Shown one piece after another: positions 55,350 to 64,000 of a stretch of DNA of 64,000 nucleotides. Every line of letters starts with the position of its first letter. The stretch's first letter is position 1. Position numbers and translations under genes: made by a program. The notes under the pieces are model-generated. The model saw only the letters and a list, made by a program, of their open reading frames with translations, searched no databases and was not told where the DNA came from. Origin of the DNA: Alphaproteobacteria bacterium (GTDB taxonomy: Bacteria; Pseudomonadota; Alphaproteobacteria; Caulobacterales; Hyphomonadaceae); assembly GCA_018830285.1 (NCBI GenBank), contig JAHJSB010000002.1, positions 90,711 through 154,710 on the forward strand, read 5' to 3'.

Positions 55350-57002
55350 TCACCCCGGCATGGCGCGGGTGAGGATGGCGGCCTGGTCGACGCCGTCCGC
55401 CACGTCGCCATAGGCGAGGCCGCGGCGGGCGGGGTCGAGGCGCTGGAGGCAGAAGCCTTCGAACACATAGGCGGGCGCGCTGGCGTGGAGGGCGGCGCCC
55501 TGCAGGGCGAGGGCGAGCTGCTGGGCCAGGCGCCGGGCCGTGCCCTCGTGCAGCTGGCCGGGGCTGAGCTGGTCTTTCAGGGCATCCGCATGGCGGTCGT
55601 AGAGCGAGTTCGCGCCCCGCAGGCTGCCGACCTCGTGCAGCACCGCTTCGAGGCTTTCCGGTTCGCGGCCGATGGCGCGCAATATGTCGAGCGCGATGAC
55701 ATTGCCGGAGCCTTCCCAGATGGCGTTCAGGGGCGACTGGCGGTAGAGGCGCGGCATCGGCCCTTCCTCGACATAGCCGGCGCCGCCGAGGCATTCGAGC
55801 GCCTCGTAGACAAAGCCCGGCTGGCGCTTGCAGACCCAGTATTTGGCGACCGGCGTGGCAAGGCGCATGAAAGCGGCTTCTCGCCGATCGGATCCGGCCC
55901 GGTCGAAGCTGGCGGCGACGCACAGGGCAATGGCGGTGGCCGCTTCGCTCTCGAGGGCGAGGTCCGTCAGCACGGCCCTCATGGCGGGCTGGTCGGCCAG
56001 GGTCTTCTGGAAGACGCGGCGCTGGGACGTGTGCCAGAGCGCCTGGGTGAGTGCGGCGCGCATGCCGCCGGTGGAGCCAAGGATGCAGTCGAGGCGCGTG
56101 TGCTGGACCATGTCGATGATCGTGCGCACGCCCCTGCCCGGCTCGCCGAGGCGGCGGGCCCAGGCGCCGTGATACTCGATCTCGGACGAGGCGTTCGACT
56201 TGTCGCCCATCTTGTCCTTCAGGCGCATGATGTGGATGGCGTTGCGCGTGCCGTCCGGCCGCCAGCGCGGCACGAGGAAACAGGTCAGGCCCTCGTCCGT
56301 ATACGCAAGAGTGAGGAAGGCGTCGCTCATCGGCGCCGAGCAGAACCATTTGTGCCCCGTCAGGCTGTAGGCGTCGCCGCCAAGCGGCGCGGCGCGGGTC
56401 GTGTTGGCGCGCACGTCGGAGCCGCCCTGCTTCTCGGTCATGGCCATGCCGATGGTGACACCGGTTTTATCCGGGGCCGGGATGAAGCGCGGGTCGTAGG
56501 ACTGGGCGGCAACGCGCGGTTCCCAGTCCGCCGCGAGGGCGGGGTCGGCGCGAAGGGCCGGGACGCAGGCATAGGTCATCGACATCGGGCAGGTGACGCC
56601 GGGATCGGCCTGGTTCATCAGGATCATCATGGCGGCGTGGCGCACATGGCCGGCCGCAGGCACGGTCCAGGCCGAGCCGGAGACGCCGCTATCGAGGCCG
56701 AGCGCCATGAGGCTGTGATAGGCGGGGTGGAAATCGACCTCGTCGAGGCGGTGGCCGAACCGGTCGAAGGATTTCAGCTTGGGCGGGTTCTCGTTGGCCT
56801 GGCGCGACCATTCGATCGTCTCGGCGGCGCCGCAGCGGGCGCCGAAAGTGGCGAGGTCTTCCGTGTGCGAGGCACCGCCATGGAAGCGTACCGCCTCGCT
56901 TAGCGCGGTGTCGCCGAGGTAGAGGTTGTGATCCTCAAAGGGGTTTGGCTGGTTCTCGACGGAATGGGTTTCGAGCTCGGCGAGCGGTTTGTATGGCGAC
57001 AT
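55350..57002 (-). CDS. Acyl-CoA dehydrogenase family protein (AidB-like)
   Basis: A 550-residue FAD enzyme of the acyl-CoA dehydrogenase superfamily. It is longer than classical ACADs and has the AidB-type extended C-terminus. Seen: MAMTEKQGGSDVRANTT (FAD/substrate loop), KWFCSAPMSDAFLTLAY, and the C-terminal ECLGGAGYVEEGPMPRLYRQSPLNAIWEGSGNV with the Arg/Glu pair typical of AidB/isovaleryl-CoA dehydrogenases. The ATG at 57002 starts the gene; its immediate upstream DNA is a truncated tauD copy (57016-57222). Substrate unknown. Confidence 0.88.
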   Translation of the reverse strand: MSPYKPLAELETHSVENQPNPFEDHNLYLGDTALSEAVRFHGGASHTEDLATFGARCGAAETIEWSRQANENPPKLKSFDRFGHRLDEVDFHPAYHSLMALGLDSGVSGSAWTVPAAGHVRHAAMMILMNQADPGVTCPMSMTYACVPALRADPALAADWEPRVAAQSYDPRFIPAPDKTGVTIGMAMTEKQGGSDVRANTTRAAPLGGDAYSLTGHKWFCSAPMSDAFLTLAYTDEGLTCFLVPRWRPDGTRNAIHIMRLKDKMGDKSNASSEIEYHGAWARRLGEPGRGVRTIIDMVQHTRLDCILGSTGGMRAALTQALWHTSQRRVFQKTLADQPAMRAVLTDLALESEAATAIALCVAASFDRAGSDRREAAFMRLATPVAKYWVCKRQPGFVYEALECLGGAGYVEEGPMPRLYRQSPLNAIWEGSGNVIALDILRAIGREPESLEAVLHEVGSLRGANSLYDRHADALKDQLSPGQLHEGTARRLAQQLALALQGAALHASAPAYVFEGFCLQRLDPARRGLAYGDVADGVDQAAILTRAMPG

Positions 57003-57015
57003 GAGGCGGGTCCGT

Positions 57016-57222
57016 TCAGTGAGAATTGGGGCGGGAGAAATCCTGGTTGCGGAAGAAGACGACCTGATATGCCAGAAGGGCGGCGCGGACCTCTTGGCCC
57101 CGCGTATCGGTCGGGTTTGCAAGATCGGTCCCCAGAAGTTCAGCCCCGATGCCGGGCGACACCGGCCGGGCCTCGAACCGGGTAAACTGGCCGGAAAACG
57201 CGGAATATGGCACGGTATTCAT
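57016..57222 (-). pseudogene. 5' fragment of a TauD-family dioxygenase gene
   Basis: 68 codons from an ATG with SD AAGGAAA encode the first part of a TauD/TfdA dioxygenase (PYSAFSGQFTRFEARPVSPG, then RAALLAYQVVFFRNQD). It is highly similar in DNA and protein to the N-terminus of the intact gene at 60065-60919. The similarity ends abruptly near 57045 before the catalytic HxD, then a stop follows and the acyl-CoA dehydrogenase ATG lies 13 nt further. It is non-functional as an enzyme but may act as the dehydrogenase leader. Confidence 0.82.
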
Positions 57223-57430
57223 CCTGTTTCCTTGAGAGCCTAACAGCTTTGAAGAAAATTGGGAGAACCTGCGCGCCGGATCGTCGGAACACGGGATCAG
57301 GACTGAAACACGGTTCTGATATTTGAACCCGGAAATTTTCGCCGTGCGGTAACCTGTTCCCAACACCATTGGTGTAGGCGTCTCAGTCATACCGGGCCTA
57401 TCAGGCCTGCTGTCCAGAGGCGCGAAAATC

Positions 57431-58351
57431 ATGAGTCATTCCAAAGCGCGACTGGCGGTTATCAACGAGCTGTCCTATTTGCCGGGCGACCGGCGCCACA
57501 TGATCGTGCTGATCGAAGAGGCGCTCGAAGCGATGGGCGTCGAGATCGTGCACCTAACCAAGGCGAGCGGATATGTCCCGGCCGATGCCGCCTTTGTGCA
57601 TATCGACCAGTCGATCGTTTCCCCCGAAGCCCGCGCCCTGGCCCTGCGCTACCCGGCATCGATCAATGCCTATGCAACTGACATTCGCAAGTTCAGGTGT
57701 ATCGACGGCCTGCTGGGGCGCGACGATTCCTGTGATGCGCCGGTGATCGTGAAATCGAATCTCAATTATGCTGGCATGCCCGAGCGTGACGCCGCGCGGC
57801 ACGAGGGCCCGATCGGGCGCCGCCTCCTGAACCGCGTCTCGAACAGGCTTCGCAGGCAATCGAAATATGCGATCCGGACGAAAGAGGATTACCGCATATA
57901 CCCGACCCTTTCGGACGTGCCCCGCCATTATTTCCGCAACGATTATGTCGTTCAGAAATTCATGCCGGAAAATGATGGCGAAAAGAACGTTCTGCGGGAG
58001 TACATATTCCTCGGCAACCTTCACTACCAGAACATCGAAAGGTCAGACCAGCTGATCATCACCGAAGACGAGCATGTCTCGTGCGAGCCGTTCGAACCGC
58101 ACCCGCGCCTTCTGGCGACGCGTCGGAGGCTCGGCCTGGATTATGGCAAGATCGACTTTACACTGATCAATGGCGAACCCTTCATCTTTGACGCCAACAA
58201 GACCCCGGGGCTGGGTGAATTTGGCGATACGGCCTGGCTGGCAGACGATGTTGCCGGCATGCTGCGCGCGTTTGCCGGCGAAGTGTTCAGGCTGGTGACA
58301 GCGCAGCAAAGCGGTCCGAAACCTGACGCTCAATTCCTTGAGGCCGGTTAG
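57431..58351 (+). CDS. ATP-grasp-like protein of unknown function
   Basis: 306 residues. The C-terminal half resembles ATP-grasp ligases: VQKFMPENDGEKNVLREYIFLG (nucleotide-binding strand region) and the Mg2+/ATP motif YGKIDFTLINGEPFIFDANKTPG. The N-terminal half is a Rossmann-like pre-ATP-grasp domain. RimK/GshB-type relatives join carboxylates to amines; the substrate is unknown here. SD AGAGG. Its 3' end overlaps the convergent flippase gene by 65 nt, which could indicate that one end is misplaced or a real antisense overlap. Confidence 0.75.
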   Translation: MSHSKARLAVINELSYLPGDRRHMIVLIEEALEAMGVEIVHLTKASGYVPADAAFVHIDQSIVSPEARALALRYPASINAYATDIRKFRCIDGLLGRDDSCDAPVIVKSNLNYAGMPERDAARHEGPIGRRLLNRVSNRLRRQSKYAIRTKEDYRIYPTLSDVPRHYFRNDYVVQKFMPENDGEKNVLREYIFLGNLHYQNIERSDQLIITEDEHVSCEPFEPHPRLLATRRRLGLDYGKIDFTLINGEPFIFDANKTPGLGEFGDTAWLADDVAGMLRAFAGEVFRLVTAQQSGPKPDAQFLEAG

Positions 58352-59759
58352 CGGCAATCCACAGTCCGGCATGCGCCACGAGATACACCACCGCGCCCAG
58401 TGAAGACAGGACACCAGCCTGGACCATCAGCTCTGTGATCCCCTGTGCGGGATCATCGAACAGCGATGACCGCGCCCATGTCACGGCGCCCGACATCACC
58501 AGTGCAGCCGCCAGAGACCGCCCCACAACTGCAGCCTGTCGGACCATCGAGACATGGATCACTTTTGCCATCAGACGGAAGCTGAGCCCGCACCAGACGA
58601 TTGCGCCGAACACGCCAGCCCAGAGGACGCCAATCATGCCGAACTGGAGCGCGCCCACCACCATCACCGGAATGTAAAGGCAGGCCGACACAGCTTTGAG
58701 GAAGAAGACAGAGCGTGTACGCCCGAGCGCGGTTGCGATGGACACGCTGATCGCGCCCAGCAGATAGATGGCGGTAATCGGCGCAGCAAAGGCCAGCACG
58801 AGTGCAGCAGAAGCCCATTCGGGGCCCAGCGTGATGGCGACGATCTCCTTCGCCATCAATCCGATGCCGACACAGATCGGCAGCGAGATGGCGAAACTGG
58901 CATGCAGGCTGGACAGATAGGCTGCCCGGACGCGGTGCAGGTCGTCCTGAATTGAACTGAAGGCGGCGAACATGGTCCGCTCCATCGGAGCATAAAGGAA
59001 CAATTCCATCCGGTCAGCGAACTGAATGCCGACCGCATACGTGCCGAGCGCGGCATTGCCGAGCAGTTTGCCGATAAACAGGCTGGTCGTGGCCTCACGC
59101 AGGCTGTCCGCGATCTGTGCGAGCCCCAGCCAGACCGAAAATCCGAAAAACTTGCGAAACTCCGACAGGGACAATCCCGGAATTTGCGGGCAGAGCGCAA
59201 ACGACATGACCAGTGCGATGACGCCAGACGCGATCAGGCCAAGCGGCAAAGCCCAATAGCTGCCGGTCGCCAGTGCGACCCAGAACATGACCGCAAAGGA
59301 CGCGACTTTCGTTCCGATCTCGATCATGGCTTCCCATTTGAAGTCCATGTTGCGGATGTACATTTCGAACCGCGAATTCCGGAATCCCAGCAGGAACGGA
59401 TAACTGGCCATGGCGCTGATGAGCGCAACCAGACGCGGATCGCCAAACACCGCCGCGACCGGCCAGGCGGCGGCCAGCATCAGGACAGTGACGATGACAC
59501 CCCGGAGAATGTTCAGGGTCCATGCCGTATTGAAATCGCGGTCCGTGACGGTTTTCAGCTGGACCAGCGCGGCGGCGACGGGCAATTCGACGACCGCGCC
59601 TGCAATCATGAAAACACTCATGGCGACGGCGACGAGGCCGAAATCGGCCGGAACGAGCAGCCGGGCGGCCACCAATGTGCTGGCCAGGCCAATCGCCTGA
59701 CTGACAAAGCGCCCGAGCAGGAGCCAGGCTGTTCCACGCAGGATCATCATTTTCAGCAT
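58287..59759 (-). CDS. Lipopolysaccharide/polysaccharide flippase (Wzx/MATE-like)
   Basis: 490 residues with about 12-14 membrane helices, of the polysaccharide transporter (PST/MviN-MATE) type. N-terminal GRFVSQAIGLASTLVAARLLVPADFGLVAVAMSV is characteristic, followed by a conserved SLREATTSLFIGKLLGNAALGTYAVG region. It probably flips lipid-linked sugar units across the inner membrane. No glycosyltransferases are adjacent. Start ATG at 59759. The 3' end overlaps the ATP-grasp gene by 65 nt on the other strand. Confidence 0.9.
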   Translation of the reverse strand: MLKMMILRGTAWLLLGRFVSQAIGLASTLVAARLLVPADFGLVAVAMSVFMIAGAVVELPVAAALVQLKTVTDRDFNTAWTLNILRGVIVTVLMLAAAWPVAAVFGDPRLVALISAMASYPFLLGFRNSRFEMYIRNMDFKWEAMIEIGTKVASFAVMFWVALATGSYWALPLGLIASGVIALVMSFALCPQIPGLSLSEFRKFFGFSVWLGLAQIADSLREATTSLFIGKLLGNAALGTYAVGIQFADRMELFLYAPMERTMFAAFSSIQDDLHRVRAAYLSSLHASFAISLPICVGIGLMAKEIVAITLGPEWASAALVLAFAAPITAIYLLGAISVSIATALGRTRSVFFLKAVSACLYIPVMVVGALQFGMIGVLWAGVFGAIVWCGLSFRLMAKVIHVSMVRQAAVVGRSLAAALVMSGAVTWARSSLFDDPAQGITELMVQAGVLSSLGAVVYLVAHAGLWIAANRPQGIERQVSDRFAALSPA

Positions 59760-60064
59760 GGACGAACCATCTGTTGTAACTCCTCATGCCGATCAGGCCG
59801 GATCGCTTGCCGCAGCAGAGCCCAGAGCAAGATGCATGCCCTTGTTATGGTTTATGGATTGCAAACAGGGCGGTCGGGGCACCCGGGGGCGTCGAATATG
59901 CCGTGGACTGTCGCAGCCTGGAACGCCGCGCAGAAAAAACCCGAGGACCGTCGAGCCTGCTGGAGCCGATTTGGTGATGCCTGACGCCAGGTTCCTGCTC
60001 AGCCCGGCGATTCACCCGTGAAAACAGTGAGGTCGACGACGGACAGGTTGTTGGCCGATATTCG
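59760..60064. other. Intergenic region without a supported gene
   Basis: 305 nt between the flippase start and the TauD gene stop. I see no reading frame with protein-like composition, no tRNA and no strong hairpin with a T-run. It presumably holds the flippase promoter and the tauD 3' end signals. Confidence 0.4.
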
Positions 60065-60919
60065 TCAGGCGTCGGCATCCAAATAGGGTCGGTCGCCTGC
60101 AATCGTGACGCGTTCCATGATGCGGGTATTGGGAAAATAGTCGCTCGCGGCATAATGCTGGCAGGCGCGATTGTCCCAGAAGGCGATGGAGCCCGGTGCC
60201 CAGCGGAACCGGCACTGGTATTCCGGGATCGCGGCGCGCGAATAGAGGAATTTCAGCAGCGTGTCGCTCTCGGTCCTGTCCATGCCCTTGATGTGATCCG
60301 TGAACGCTGTGTTTACATAGATCAGACGCTGTCCGGTTTCCGGATGGGTGCGAACGACCGGGTGTTCCATCAGCGGGAATTTCTCGTGCAGGGAAGCCGT
60401 GTCCTTGCCGAGGCGTTTGGCGAAGACGCGGGCAATATCGTGGACAGCCGTCATCTCGCAGAGGCGCGCTTTCAGGTCTTCATCGAGATCTTCATAGGCC
60501 ATGACCATGTTGGAGAAGAGCGTATCGCCGCCGACTTCGGGCAGCTCGATGGCGCGCAGGATAGACCCGAGCGAGGGCTGCTCGCGCCAGGTGACATCGG
60601 AATGCCAGGCATTCTCCATGCCGCGCGAATTGGGTCCGTGGACAATGCGGAGGACTTCGCGGTCCGGCTGGTCTTTCGGCGTTGCAGGGTGAATCTCCAA
60701 CGCGCCAAAGGCACGGGCGAAAGCGATATGCTGCGCGCGCGTGATATCCTGGTCGCGGAAGAAGACGACCTGGTATTGCAGCAGGGCGGCGCGGACTTCT
60801 TCGACAAGCGTATCGGTGAGACTGGTGAGATCGGCTCCCAGCAGTTCAGCCCCGATGGCGGGCGACATGGGCCGGGCGTCGAACTGGGTGAAGTCCCGGG
60901 AAAACTCGGAATATGGCAT
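60065..60919 (-). CDS. TauD/TfdA family Fe(II)/2-oxoglutarate dioxygenase
   Basis: 284 residues, complete. Iron ligands H106-x-D108 in NAWHSDVTW and the distal His in NRACQHYAASD; the 2-oxoglutarate Arg is in NTRIMERVTI. Start at MPYSEFS (60919), matching the start of the truncated copy at 57016-57222; upstream in-frame codons are not supported. Family members oxidise sulfonates, aromatic ethers or other organics; the substrate here is unknown. Divergent from the ABC-F gene across 100 nt. Confidence 0.92.
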   Translation of the reverse strand: MPYSEFSRDFTQFDARPMSPAIGAELLGADLTSLTDTLVEEVRAALLQYQVVFFRDQDITRAQHIAFARAFGALEIHPATPKDQPDREVLRIVHGPNSRGMENAWHSDVTWREQPSLGSILRAIELPEVGGDTLFSNMVMAYEDLDEDLKARLCEMTAVHDIARVFAKRLGKDTASLHEKFPLMEHPVVRTHPETGQRLIYVNTAFTDHIKGMDRTESDTLLKFLYSRAAIPEYQCRFRWAPGSIAFWDNRACQHYAASDYFPNTRIMERVTIAGDRPYLDADA

Positions 60920-61019
60920 GACGTTCCTCTCGTTTTCCCGTGAGAATAGCACTTCCCAGCCGAATTCGGAAAGCACGCGGGCCCTAGCGCTGGCGCCCTG
61001 CGCACGCTATCTGCCCGGC

Positions 61020-62837
61020 ATGGCTCAACCTCCCCTGATTTCTCTGTCCGATGTCCGTCTCTCGCTTGGCGCAAAACCCCTGTTCGAGGGGGTGACGCTC
61101 AGCCTGTCCAAAGGCGAGCGCGCGGCGCTGGTCGGGCGCAACGGGGCCGGCAAGTCCACTTTGATGCGGATCATCTCCGAGCAGCAGGAGGCTGATAGCG
61201 GCCAGGTGTGGCGCCAGCCCGGCACGACCTTCGCGACCGTGGTGCAGGAGCCGCGCTTCGAGGGTTTTGAGACCGTCCTCGACTATGTCAGCGAAGGGCT
61301 GGAATACACCTATATGGCCGAGGCCGAGCTGATGGAGTTCGGCGTCGACCCAGCAGCTGATCCGAAAACACTGTCGGGCGGGCAGCAGCGGCGCGTGGCA
61401 CTGGCGAAGGCCTTTGCCGCCGAACCTGACGTGATCCTGCTGGACGAGCCGACCAACCATCTCGACGTACCGATGATCGAATACCTTGAAGGCCGCCTGA
61501 AGGCGTTCAACGGGGTTGTGCTCGTGGTCAGCCACGACCGGCGCTTCCTCGAGAACATCTCCACCAATACGCTGTGGCTGCGCCAGGGCGTCGTGCTGAA
61601 ATCGCCGGAAGGCTATGTGAAGTTCGACGAATGGGCCGAAGCCATCGAGGTGGAAGAAGAACGCCAGATGAAGCGGATGACGACGCAGCTGAAAGACGAG
61701 CATCGCTGGCTGGCACGCGGCGTGACTGGACGGCGCAAGCGCAACCAGGGCCGCCTCGCCCGGCTGCACGACATGCGCGCGACTCATGGTGCCATGCGTG
61801 CCGCGCTGAACGATCGCAAGACCACGGCCGAGTTCAGCGCGGGTGTCGGCGACTCGATGAGCAAGAAGGTGATCGAGGTCAAAGGCCTGTCGAAGACGTT
61901 CGATACACCGAACGGGCCGCTGGTCATCGCCAAGGACCTGTCGCTGAAAATCCTGCGCGGCGACCGGATCGGCATTATCGGGCCGAACGGTGCGGGCAAG
62001 ACGACGCTGGTTCGCCTGCTTCTCGGCGAGATCGAGCCCGACGAGGGAACGGTTCGCCACGGCAACACGCTGGATGTGACCTATATGGACCAGACCCGCG
62101 ACACGCTGAACCCGAAGGACACGATCTGGGAGGCGCTGGCGCCGTCGGGCGGGGACTCGCTGATGGTGCAGGGCCAGCAGCGCCACATCGCCTCCTATGC
62201 CAAGGACTTCCTGTTCAAGCCGGAACAGCTGCGACAGCCTGTCGGGGCGCTGTCTGGCGGCGAGCGCAACCGGCTCGCGCTGGCCATCGGACTCGCGAAG
62301 CCTTCCACGCTCCTGGTCATGGATGAACCGACCAACGACCTGGACCTGCAGACGCTCGAGCTGCTGGAAGACATGCTGCTGAATTACGAGGGGACGCTCC
62401 TGCTGGTCAGCCATGACCGGGCGTTTCTCGATTCGTCAGTGACGAGCTGCCTCTGCCCACTGGGCGACGGCAAATGGGTGCAGACGGCTGGCGGCTGGAC
62501 CGACGCGCAAGACCAGCTCGCGAGCATACGCCGCCACGATGAATCCGACGCGCGCGCCAGCAAAGCGAAGGCCGCTGACACGCCGAAGGCCAAGCCGCAG
62601 AAAAAGCTCTCCTTCAAGGATGCCCATCGCCAGAAGGAGATCGATGAATTGATCCCCAAACTGAAGGCCGAAGTGGTCGCGTTGGAAAAGGCGCTGGCCG
62701 ATCCGGCCCTCTATTCCCGCGATCCGGAAGCCTTCAATGCCAAGTCTGCCCGCATCGCCGCGGCGCGGGCGGAAGCCGAGGCGGCCGAGATGGAATGGCT
62801 GGAAATCGAGGAAAAGCGCGAAGCGCTGGCGGGCTGA
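61020..62837 (+). CDS. ABC-F ATPase, Uup-like
   Basis: 605 residues. Two ABC domains: Walker A GRNGAGKST and signature LSGGQQRR, then GPNGAGKTT and LSGGERNR, with Walker B LLDEPTNHLD and VMDEPTNDLD. No membrane domain is present, so it is ABC-F. The C-terminal extension (from about 520) is a Lys/Ala/Glu-rich coiled coil as in Uup, which acts on ribosomes or branched DNA structures. Start at ATG 61020 (MAQPP); the longer in-frame reading overlaps the divergent tauD gene and is rejected. Confidence 0.93.
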   Translation: MAQPPLISLSDVRLSLGAKPLFEGVTLSLSKGERAALVGRNGAGKSTLMRIISEQQEADSGQVWRQPGTTFATVVQEPRFEGFETVLDYVSEGLEYTYMAEAELMEFGVDPAADPKTLSGGQQRRVALAKAFAAEPDVILLDEPTNHLDVPMIEYLEGRLKAFNGVVLVVSHDRRFLENISTNTLWLRQGVVLKSPEGYVKFDEWAEAIEVEEERQMKRMTTQLKDEHRWLARGVTGRRKRNQGRLARLHDMRATHGAMRAALNDRKTTAEFSAGVGDSMSKKVIEVKGLSKTFDTPNGPLVIAKDLSLKILRGDRIGIIGPNGAGKTTLVRLLLGEIEPDEGTVRHGNTLDVTYMDQTRDTLNPKDTIWEALAPSGGDSLMVQGQQRHIASYAKDFLFKPEQLRQPVGALSGGERNRLALAIGLAKPSTLLVMDEPTNDLDLQTLELLEDMLLNYEGTLLLVSHDRAFLDSSVTSCLCPLGDGKWVQTAGGWTDAQDQLASIRRHDESDARASKAKAADTPKAKPQKKLSFKDAHRQKEIDELIPKLKAEVVALEKALADPALYSRDPEAFNAKSARIAAARAEAEAAEMEWLEIEEKREALAG

Positions 62838-62901
62838 CCGTAAAAGCTTCCTTAACCGGGGCGACCTAGATTCCGGGGCTGGATATATGGGAGTCCAGCC
62901 T

Positions 62902-63387
62902 ATGCGCCCTTCATGGATACTTGCGATTGCCGCCTGCCTGGTGGCGCCTGCCTTTGCTGATGCGCCGATGTCGCTGAAGGCCGATGCTGTGGCGACGCCT
63001 GCGCCGGTTGGCCACGAATCGGGCCTGTACCGTTTCGGAGCCACCTATAGCGTGGTGGCGTCGGACGATGCGCTGAGCTGCCAGACGGCCTGTGCAGATG
63101 ACGCGGTTTGCCTGGCCTGGAGCTTCGTCTCTGCGACAGGCGATGCTGGCGCCTGGTGCGAACTGAAACGCAGCGGCGGCCAGATCGAACGCAATCCGAT
63201 GGCGACGTCCGGCTTCTCGCCGCGCCATGAGGCGATCTTCATGCCGGTCGCGGCCGAGCCAGCCGAAGAACTGCTCGGTGACGAGAGTGCGTCAGACGCA
63301 GACCACATCAAGGCGATCACGGTCGAGATCGAGACAGTCGAGATCGATGGCCCGACCGATCTGACCAAGCCCCAAACCGAAGATTAG
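62902..63387 (+). CDS. Exported PAN/Apple-domain protein
   Basis: 161 residues. A signal peptide (cleavage about FADA, residue 21) is followed by a PAN_4-like domain (about 35-115) with Cys in LSCQTACADDAVCLAWSF and GAWCELK, the CxxxC...C pattern forming disulfides. The C-terminal tail is acidic (EETVEID-type). SD GGGAG. PAN domains bind proteins or sugars; the partner is unknown. The 3' end overlaps prfC by 4 nt (convergent). Confidence 0.8.
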   Translation: MRPSWILAIAACLVAPAFADAPMSLKADAVATPAPVGHESGLYRFGATYSVVASDDALSCQTACADDAVCLAWSFVSATGDAGAWCELKRSGGQIERNPMATSGFSPRHEAIFMPVAAEPAEELLGDESASDADHIKAITVEIETVEIDGPTDLTKPQTED

Positions 63388-64000
63388 AGCGAACGTTCCT
63401 TCGTGGCCGTGAACCGGATCGACGGGTTCTTTTCCTGCGCGTAGCCGACATCCCAGGCATTCTTCGCCAGATAGACCGGCGCGCCGTCAAGATCTGTTCC
63501 CGACGCTGACTTGTTTCGCTCCATGAATTCCTCAAGCTTGGCCGGATCGTCGCACGCCATCCAGCGCGCCACATTGTACGGCGCCGGTTCGAACACGACT
63601 TCCAGATTGTATTCTGCCGCAACGCGTTCGATCATGACTTCGAATTGCAGCTGGCCGACGGCGCCGACGATCATGTCGGAGCCGATGACAGGCTTGAACA
63701 ATTGCGTAACGCCTTCCTCGGCCAGGCTTTCGAGCGCCTTGCGCAGATGCTTGGCCTTCATCGGGTCTTTCACGCGGGCACGGCGCAGGAGTTCCGGCGC
63801 AAAGTTCGGAATGCCGGCAAACTGGATCTCGCCGCTTTCCGACAGGCTGTCGCCGACGCGCAGCTGGCCGTGGTTGGGCACGCCGATCACGTCGCCTGCA
63901 TAGGCGGTCTCGGCGATCTCGCGGTCCTGCGCGAGGAACATGAGCGGGTTGTGGATGTTCAGCTGCTTGCCGCTGGCGCTCTTGAGGCGCATGCCGCGCC
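63384..64000 (-). CDS. prfC: Peptide chain release factor 3, C-terminal part (partial)
   Basis: About 205 codons at the window edge. This is the GTPase release-factor recycling protein RF3. Visible are domain II ending MRLKSASGKQLNIHNPLMFLAQDRE, domain III VIGSDMIVGAVGQLQFEVMIERV and the C-terminal YNVARWMACDD. The GTPase domain lies outside the window beyond 64000. It recycles RF1/RF2 after termination. Convergent with the PAN gene. Confidence 0.93.
   Translation of the reverse strand, partial: RGMRLKSASGKQLNIHNPLMFLAQDREIAETAYAGDVIGVPNHGQLRVGDSLSESGEIQFAGIPNFAPELLRRARVKDPMKAKHLRKALESLAEEGVTQLFKPVIGSDMIVGAVGQLQFEVMIERVAAEYNLEVVFEPAPYNVARWMACDDPAKLEEFMERNKSASGTDLDGAPVYLAKNAWDVGYAQEKNPSIRFTATKERSL

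Noticed and set aside
55173..56903. 576-codon plus-strand frame opposite the acyl-CoA dehydrogenase
   Set aside because: Antisense shadow; the minus-strand product has complete family motifs.
60984..62414. 476-codon minus-strand frame opposite the ABC-F gene
   Set aside because: Antisense shadow; both ABC domains are intact on the plus strand.
1..64000. CRISPR arrays, rRNA genes, IS elements or replication origins
   Set aside because: No regularly spaced direct repeats, no rRNA signatures, no transposase-like frames and no oriC/DnaA-box cluster were seen by eye.

Overview
This window looks like a chromosomal segment of a high-GC alphaproteobacterium, most likely a marine Hyphomonadaceae/Caulobacterales-type organism. 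The evidence is family content and gene order: an HtrA/response regulator/histidine kinase/GlnE block, a two-subunit methylmalonyl-CoA mutase, a class GN sortase with its VIT/VWA partner, a remnant of an alphaproteobacterial gene transfer agent (GTA), and many ATGA start/stop overlaps. No rRNA, CRISPR array or intact prophage was seen. Identifications come from reading the translations; no database search was run.

Layout. 0-8.9 kb: SDR and carboxymuconolactone-decarboxylase-like pair divergent from mutA-mutB, then a YbjQ-like protein, a lipoprotein, an amidase, a Cys-rich micro-ORF, YbjN-like and GFA proteins. 8.9-11 kb: one-direction module of EF-hand protein, ECF sigma factor, anti-sigma-like protein and Spy/CnrR-like sensor. 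11-19 kb: glnE, a two-component pair, DegP and an alpha/beta-hydrolase-OsmC fusion. 19-25.4 kb: cytochrome c maturation genes (ccmI, ccmE, ccmF, ccmH) directly downstream of a PepSY/response regulator/kinase set. 25.5-30.2 kb: a truncated MHYT protein, a CbpA-like J protein, the two outer ends of a deleted GTA cluster, a ParA-like ATPase with a small partner, and two small unknown genes. 30.5-33.4 kb: sortase target and sortase. 33.4-36 kb: tRNA-Gly, tRNA-Tyr, rlmB and two unknown exported or membrane proteins. 36-43 kb: a divergent PEP-carboxylase-like protein, thiolase, lipoprotein hydrolase and acyl-CoA ligase. 43-53 kb: exported PLP enzyme, DnaJ, LpoA-like activator, rsmI, yraN, cytochrome c, PBP1A, RsmC-like methyltransferase and RsuA-like pseudouridine synthase. 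53-64 kb: P-type ATPase, acyl-CoA dehydrogenase preceded by a tauD fragment, ATP-grasp protein, flippase, intact TauD-family gene, ABC-F protein, PAN-domain protein and the 3' part of prfC.

Functional themes are acyl-CoA/propionyl-CoA catabolism (mutAB, thiolase, ligase, dehydrogenase), envelope stress and biogenesis (DegP, PBP1A, LpoA-like, sortase, ccm), and translation or rRNA modification. Two near-identical dyads (13 of 16 positions) lie exactly 43 nt upstream of the mutA and thiolase start codons, which suggests one shared regulator of acyl-CoA metabolism. The most unusual items are the collapsed GTA locus (portal N-terminus next to baseplate C-terminus), the PEP-carboxylase-like protein with altered catalytic motifs, and the tauD fragment that forms the leader of an acyl-CoA dehydrogenase gene.
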